NCBI GenBank assembly: GCA_902565895.1 | Contig: CACFGV010000001.1 | Span: 62,001 to 126,000 of the forward strand | Direction of reading: 5' to 3' | Length of the DNA stretch: 64,000 nt | Source: K189A clade bacterium | GTDB lineage: Bacteria > Pseudomonadota > Gammaproteobacteria > Pseudomonadales > Azotimanducaceae | Position numbers and translations under genes: made by a program | The notes under the pieces: model-generated | Seen by the model: only the letters and a program-made list of their open reading frames with translations | Told to the model about the DNA's origin: nothing | The model's database searches: none | Shown: positions 60,949 through 64,000 of the stretch, in pieces | Layout of the letters: the number at the start of each line of letters is the position of its first letter | How positions within the stretch are numbered: position 1 is the first letter of the stretch

Positions 60949-61806
60949 ATGGTTAACTATGGCAAAACATTAGCCGCGTCGGCGAGCTGGGTGCTTATCC
61001 TGTGCATCATTGGGACCGTCATATATCTGGTGCATGGCACGGTTTACTTGCCGAACAGCAACTCTGTGGGCAGCGATCAGCCCCAGCCCAGGAACACCAC
61101 AATCGAGGCAAGGCCTACTGACGTCGAGGCCCTGGTAGATTTGCATCTTTTTGGCAAAGCTGCCGGAAACACTGGGACCCGACCAAAGAACGTCAGCACC
61201 GCTCAAGCGACCCGCCTACCGTTGGAACTGAAAGCTGTGTTTGCCGCCTCGGAAAATTCAGCCTCAGCCGCAATCATTGGTCAAAGAGGCCAGAAAGCAC
61301 GCCTCTACGCTGTGGGTGAGAGCGTTCCCGGTAACGCCGTGCTCGCTGAGGTTTACTCCGACCAGGTACTGCTGCGGCGGGCAGGCAAACTAGAATCGCT
61401 GTCTTTTCCCAAAACCGCGTTCACCGCCACCAGCACCGAGCCAAAATCAAACCACTCCGGCAATAGCCGAACAAAGGCCAAACCAACACAAGCGACAGTG
61501 GCCAGAGCACGGGAAGCGGCACGGCAACTTGTGCAGGACAGAGACAAAGCCGCTGCTCAACTGGGCCTAACTCCAAGTTCTCAGGGTGGGTATCGAATCA
61601 CCGATGTCGGCGGATCAGCGTACTTTCGGAGCGCCGGATTACAAGCCGGCGATGTCATTCTTTCCATCAACGGCAAAGCCATAAGCGAAACCCAACCGAC
61701 TCAGGCTATGCTTGATGAATTGATGGCCAGCGGTACTGCCCGGGTTGTGTTGCTGCGCAATAACGATCGCTTAACCATCACCGCCGCAATTCCGAATCTG
61801 AGATAA
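60949..61806 (+). CDS. gspC: Type II secretion system protein C
   Basis: 285 aa from ATG at 60949 (a GTG directly before is also open). A TM helix at ~10-30, the homology region (VDLHLFGKA to ESLSFPK, ~55-160), a Lys/Thr linker, and a C-terminal PDZ domain (GYRITDVGGSAYFRSAGL, AGDVILSINGKAI). Links the inner-membrane platform to the GspD secretin and takes part in substrate choice. 134 nt after gspN. Confidence 0.93.
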   Translation: MVNYGKTLAASASWVLILCIIGTVIYLVHGTVYLPNSNSVGSDQPQPRNTTIEARPTDVEALVDLHLFGKAAGNTGTRPKNVSTAQATRLPLELKAVFAASENSASAAIIGQRGQKARLYAVGESVPGNAVLAEVYSDQVLLRRAGKLESLSFPKTAFTATSTEPKSNHSGNSRTKAKPTQATVARAREAARQLVQDRDKAAAQLGLTPSSQGGYRITDVGGSAYFRSAGLQAGDVILSINGKAISETQPTQAMLDELMASGTARVVLLRNNDRLTITAAIPNLR

Positions 61807-61809
61807 CTC

Positions 61810-63750
61810 ATGAGTAACCGCCCTATGCATTTCCACTCAGCAATTAAGTCATGCGCCCTGCTTTTATGCTTAGTGGTTTGGCCAACATCAGCTGCAACGG
61901 CTGAAAACAACGAGCAGCAAACGTGGCAGATGGCAACTAAACAAGCAGACATTCAAGAATTCGTCGCCCAGGTCGCCAAAATTACCGGCAAGACTTTCAT
62001 CGTCGATCCTAAGTTGAAGGGCCAAGTAACGGTCATCTCTGACACGCCGTTGGGCAAGGACGGTGTGTACGCGCTGTTTTTGAGTGTATTGAGGCTGCAA
62101 AATTACACCGCGGTACCGTCTGGGGATGTCGTGCGCATTCAACAGAGTGCCACGGGCAAACAAACGCCCGGAGTACTAGGCCGACCTGAATCTGCCGCAC
62201 CCGAAGAACTGATGACCGAGGTCATTGCGGTGCAGAATACCGCGTCATCAGAACTACTTAAGCTACTGCGCCCTCTGATCCCCCAATATGGCCATATCGG
62301 GAGCGTCACAACCCCAAACGTAGTCATCATTTCGGACCACGCTGATAACATTCTGCGACTGAAAAAGCTGATTCGCGAAATTGATGTCGCGGATGAAGAC
62401 GAAGTTGTTATGGTGCCGCTGCAAGAGGCGTGGGTAGGCAGCGTTGCTTCGATCCTTGAGAAAGTGGCCCCCGATCAAATCGGCAGCAGCGCCAAAGGCC
62501 CGAATAGAGTCCAAGTAATCGCAAACGAGCGCAATAACTCATTGGTACTGCGGGGCAAACCAAGACCGATCGCCGATGTGATTAAAATCATAGACAAGCT
62601 CGACCGCCCAGCAACCACTACGGACGCGACCCAGGTTGTACTGCTCAGTCATGCCGATGCCGAGAACATCAGTAAAATTCTCAGCGACGTCGTAGCTAAA
62701 GGCGCTGTTGGAAAAAATGATGCCCAACAGGAGGTGACCATTGCAGCGGACACGACTCTGAACGCCATAGTGGTCAAGGCTGACCCGGGCGCGATGAGCG
62801 AAATCCTAACGCTGCTAGAAAAACTCGACACACCGCGAGCTCAGGTAATGATTGAGGCGGCTATTGTTGAAGTTACGATGGGCGCAAGCAGTTCCCTCGG
62901 TGTTGAAATGGCCGGCGGCGATCAGCGCGGCAACAGCGCGCCATTAGTCAGTACCAGCCTTAATGGTGTCATCAGCGGACTCTTGGCAGGCGCGATCACA
63001 GACGGCGACAGCAGAATTGATGTTTTAGAGGGCTTGGCAACACTGACATCACCTACCCTCGCAGGCGCCAGAATTAATGCCGAGGGCGTGTCCTTTGGTG
63101 CCATTGTCAACGCCATAGCGAATAACTCTGACGCGAATTTATTATCTACTCCGAGCATTCTGACCCTCGACAATCAGGAAGCAAAAATCCTAGTTGGCCG
63201 TGAAGTACCGTTTCGTACCGGCTCGTTCTCTACCACCGGCGATGGCACGAGTAATCCATTCACTACGGTCAACCGACAAGACGTAGGTGTTGAACTCGTG
63301 GTGACGCCTCATGTGTTCGAAAATAATGATGTCCGCATGGAGGTTTCTCAGAACATCACTAACGTGCTGAATACGACTGTTGGTGGCACTGCCTTCGCTG
63401 ACGTAGTGACTTCTAAGCGCACAATAGAAACCACGGTCCTGGCAGCAAACGGACAGACCATCGTGCTGGGAGGGTTGATTCAGGATGACATCAATAACAC
63501 CAACAACCGCGTGCCGGTACTGGGCAAAATCCCTTTATTAGGGGCACTATTTCGGTCAACAAGCAAAGAACGCACTAAGACCAACCTGCTGGTATTTCTG
63601 CGCCCGACCATTCTTCAAAGTACCGAAAACTCTACCCAGCTGAGCCTCGACCGTTATCAACAGATTTGGGAACTGGATCAAGGTGACAGTACTCAGCCAG
63701 CGTCCGTCGACAGCTTGGATGATTTGTTCAACGGCAAACGGCCAGAGTGA
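61810..63750 (+). CDS. gspD: Type II secretion system secretin D
   Basis: 646 aa. Signal peptide to ~32 (ATA-ENN), N0 domain (ADIQEFVAQVAKITGKTFIVDPKLKGQ-like), repeated N1-N3 domains (~125-340), secretin core with VPFRTGSF and the conserved VPVLGKIPLLGALFRS, and a C-terminal S domain. Forms the outer-membrane pore. 3 nt after gspC. gspE does not follow. Confidence 0.96.
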   Translation: MSNRPMHFHSAIKSCALLLCLVVWPTSAATAENNEQQTWQMATKQADIQEFVAQVAKITGKTFIVDPKLKGQVTVISDTPLGKDGVYALFLSVLRLQNYTAVPSGDVVRIQQSATGKQTPGVLGRPESAAPEELMTEVIAVQNTASSELLKLLRPLIPQYGHIGSVTTPNVVIISDHADNILRLKKLIREIDVADEDEVVMVPLQEAWVGSVASILEKVAPDQIGSSAKGPNRVQVIANERNNSLVLRGKPRPIADVIKIIDKLDRPATTTDATQVVLLSHADAENISKILSDVVAKGAVGKNDAQQEVTIAADTTLNAIVVKADPGAMSEILTLLEKLDTPRAQVMIEAAIVEVTMGASSSLGVEMAGGDQRGNSAPLVSTSLNGVISGLLAGAITDGDSRIDVLEGLATLTSPTLAGARINAEGVSFGAIVNAIANNSDANLLSTPSILTLDNQEAKILVGREVPFRTGSFSTTGDGTSNPFTTVNRQDVGVELVVTPHVFENNDVRMEVSQNITNVLNTTVGGTAFADVVTSKRTIETTVLAANGQTIVLGGLIQDDINNTNNRVPVLGKIPLLGALFRSTSKERTKTNLLVFLRPTILQSTENSTQLSLDRYQQIWELDQGDSTQPASVDSLDDLFNGKRPE

Positions 63751-63783
63751 AGCTAGAATTGTGCGGCCACGGCAGGCGCGGTT

Positions 63784-64000
63784 ATGAGGTTTCTTTATCG
63801 TATTTACTACCGTCTGATTCGCTGGCTTACCCGACCCTCTTTAAGCGGCCAAGAATACCTAAATACAGAAGATCACATCGTCTATGTACAGGCTCAACGT
63901 GCCCTAACTGATCTCTTCATCCTTGATTTGGCTATCACCGATAGCGATCATCCGTCACCGCTCGACGCGTTGGAATTCGGCGATTGGCAACTACAGCGCC
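63784..64000 (+). CDS. plsB: Glycerol-3-phosphate acyltransferase PlsB, N-terminal fragment
   Basis: First 72 residues only, cut by the window edge. MRFLYRIYYRLIRWL, then IVYVQAQRALTDLFILDLAI and PSPLDALEFGDW match the N-terminal layout of PlsB (IYYKLL, YVL, DPLEPLEIDG). This enzyme makes lysophosphatidate at the inner membrane, feeding CdsA. The catalytic HxxxxD lies beyond the edge, so the call rests on the N-terminus. Confidence 0.7.
   Translation, partial: MRFLYRIYYRLIRWLTRPSLSGQEYLNTEDHIVYVQAQRALTDLFILDLAITDSDHPSPLDALEFGDWQLQR

Overview
The window is a chromosomal segment from a gammaproteobacterium, most likely a marine or otherwise aquatic heterotroph. The core gene order (recX-recA, mutS, fdxA, nlpD, pcm, truD, ftsB, eno, kdsA, pyrG, tilS, dnaE, rnhB, lpxB-lpxA-fabZ-lpxD, skp, bamA, rseP, cdsA, uppS, frr, pyrH, tsf, rpsB, map, glnD, dapC, dapD, dapE) closely follows the one known from Pseudomonas. 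I see no tRNA or rRNA gene, insertion sequence, prophage or CRISPR array. Species cannot be named from the sequence alone.

Layout. (a) 1-6.2 kb is accessory: a large secreted subtilisin-like lipoprotein, a TonB-C-like protein, a periplasmic sulfatase and a short-chain dehydrogenase. (b) 6.3-13.0 kb is a metal (probably zinc) homeostasis island. A four-gene, translationally coupled minus-strand operon (ABC ATPase, FtsX/MacB-type permease, Zur-like Fur regulator, MerC-domain membrane protein) diverges from a DUF3299 lipoprotein-like secreted gene across a near-perfect Zur-type palindrome at 9494-9512. An M19 dipeptidase and a COG0523 GTPase with a His-rich loop follow. The permease carries about 100 residues of extremely His/Glu/Asp-rich repeat. 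(c) 13.3-18.0 kb holds an unusual density of Fe(II)/2-oxoglutarate oxygenases (TauD, PhyH and a third family) plus a GMC oxidoreductase. (d) 18-23.8 kb is lysC-alaS-recX-recA, with a LexA-box promoter at recA. (e) 24-53 kb is the long housekeeping block for DNA repair and replication, cell division, LPS and outer-membrane biogenesis, translation and nucleotide synthesis. (f) 53-60 kb is map-glnD-dapC-dapD-dapE on the plus strand. (g) 60-64 kb is gspN-gspC-gspD of a type II secretion system, then the start of plsB, cut by the window edge.

How the parts work together. The minus-strand block 53-31 kb supplies ribosomal and translation factors, UMP kinase, undecaprenyl phosphate, CDP-diacylglycerol, sigma-E signalling, outer-membrane protein assembly and lipid A. 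LysC, DapC, DapD and DapE give much of the diaminopimelate/lysine route. The zinc island looks like a Zur-controlled response to zinc limitation, comparable to the Zur-regulated PA4063-PA4066 cluster of Pseudomonas aeruginosa, but with the histidine-rich metal-binding segment built into the permease and with zur and merC in the same operon.

The most telling absences are syntenic. dxr, ispD and ispF (three MEP isoprenoid genes) are all missing from their usual slots, as are rpoS, surE, accA and csrA. Whether they are lost or only relocated cannot be decided from this window.
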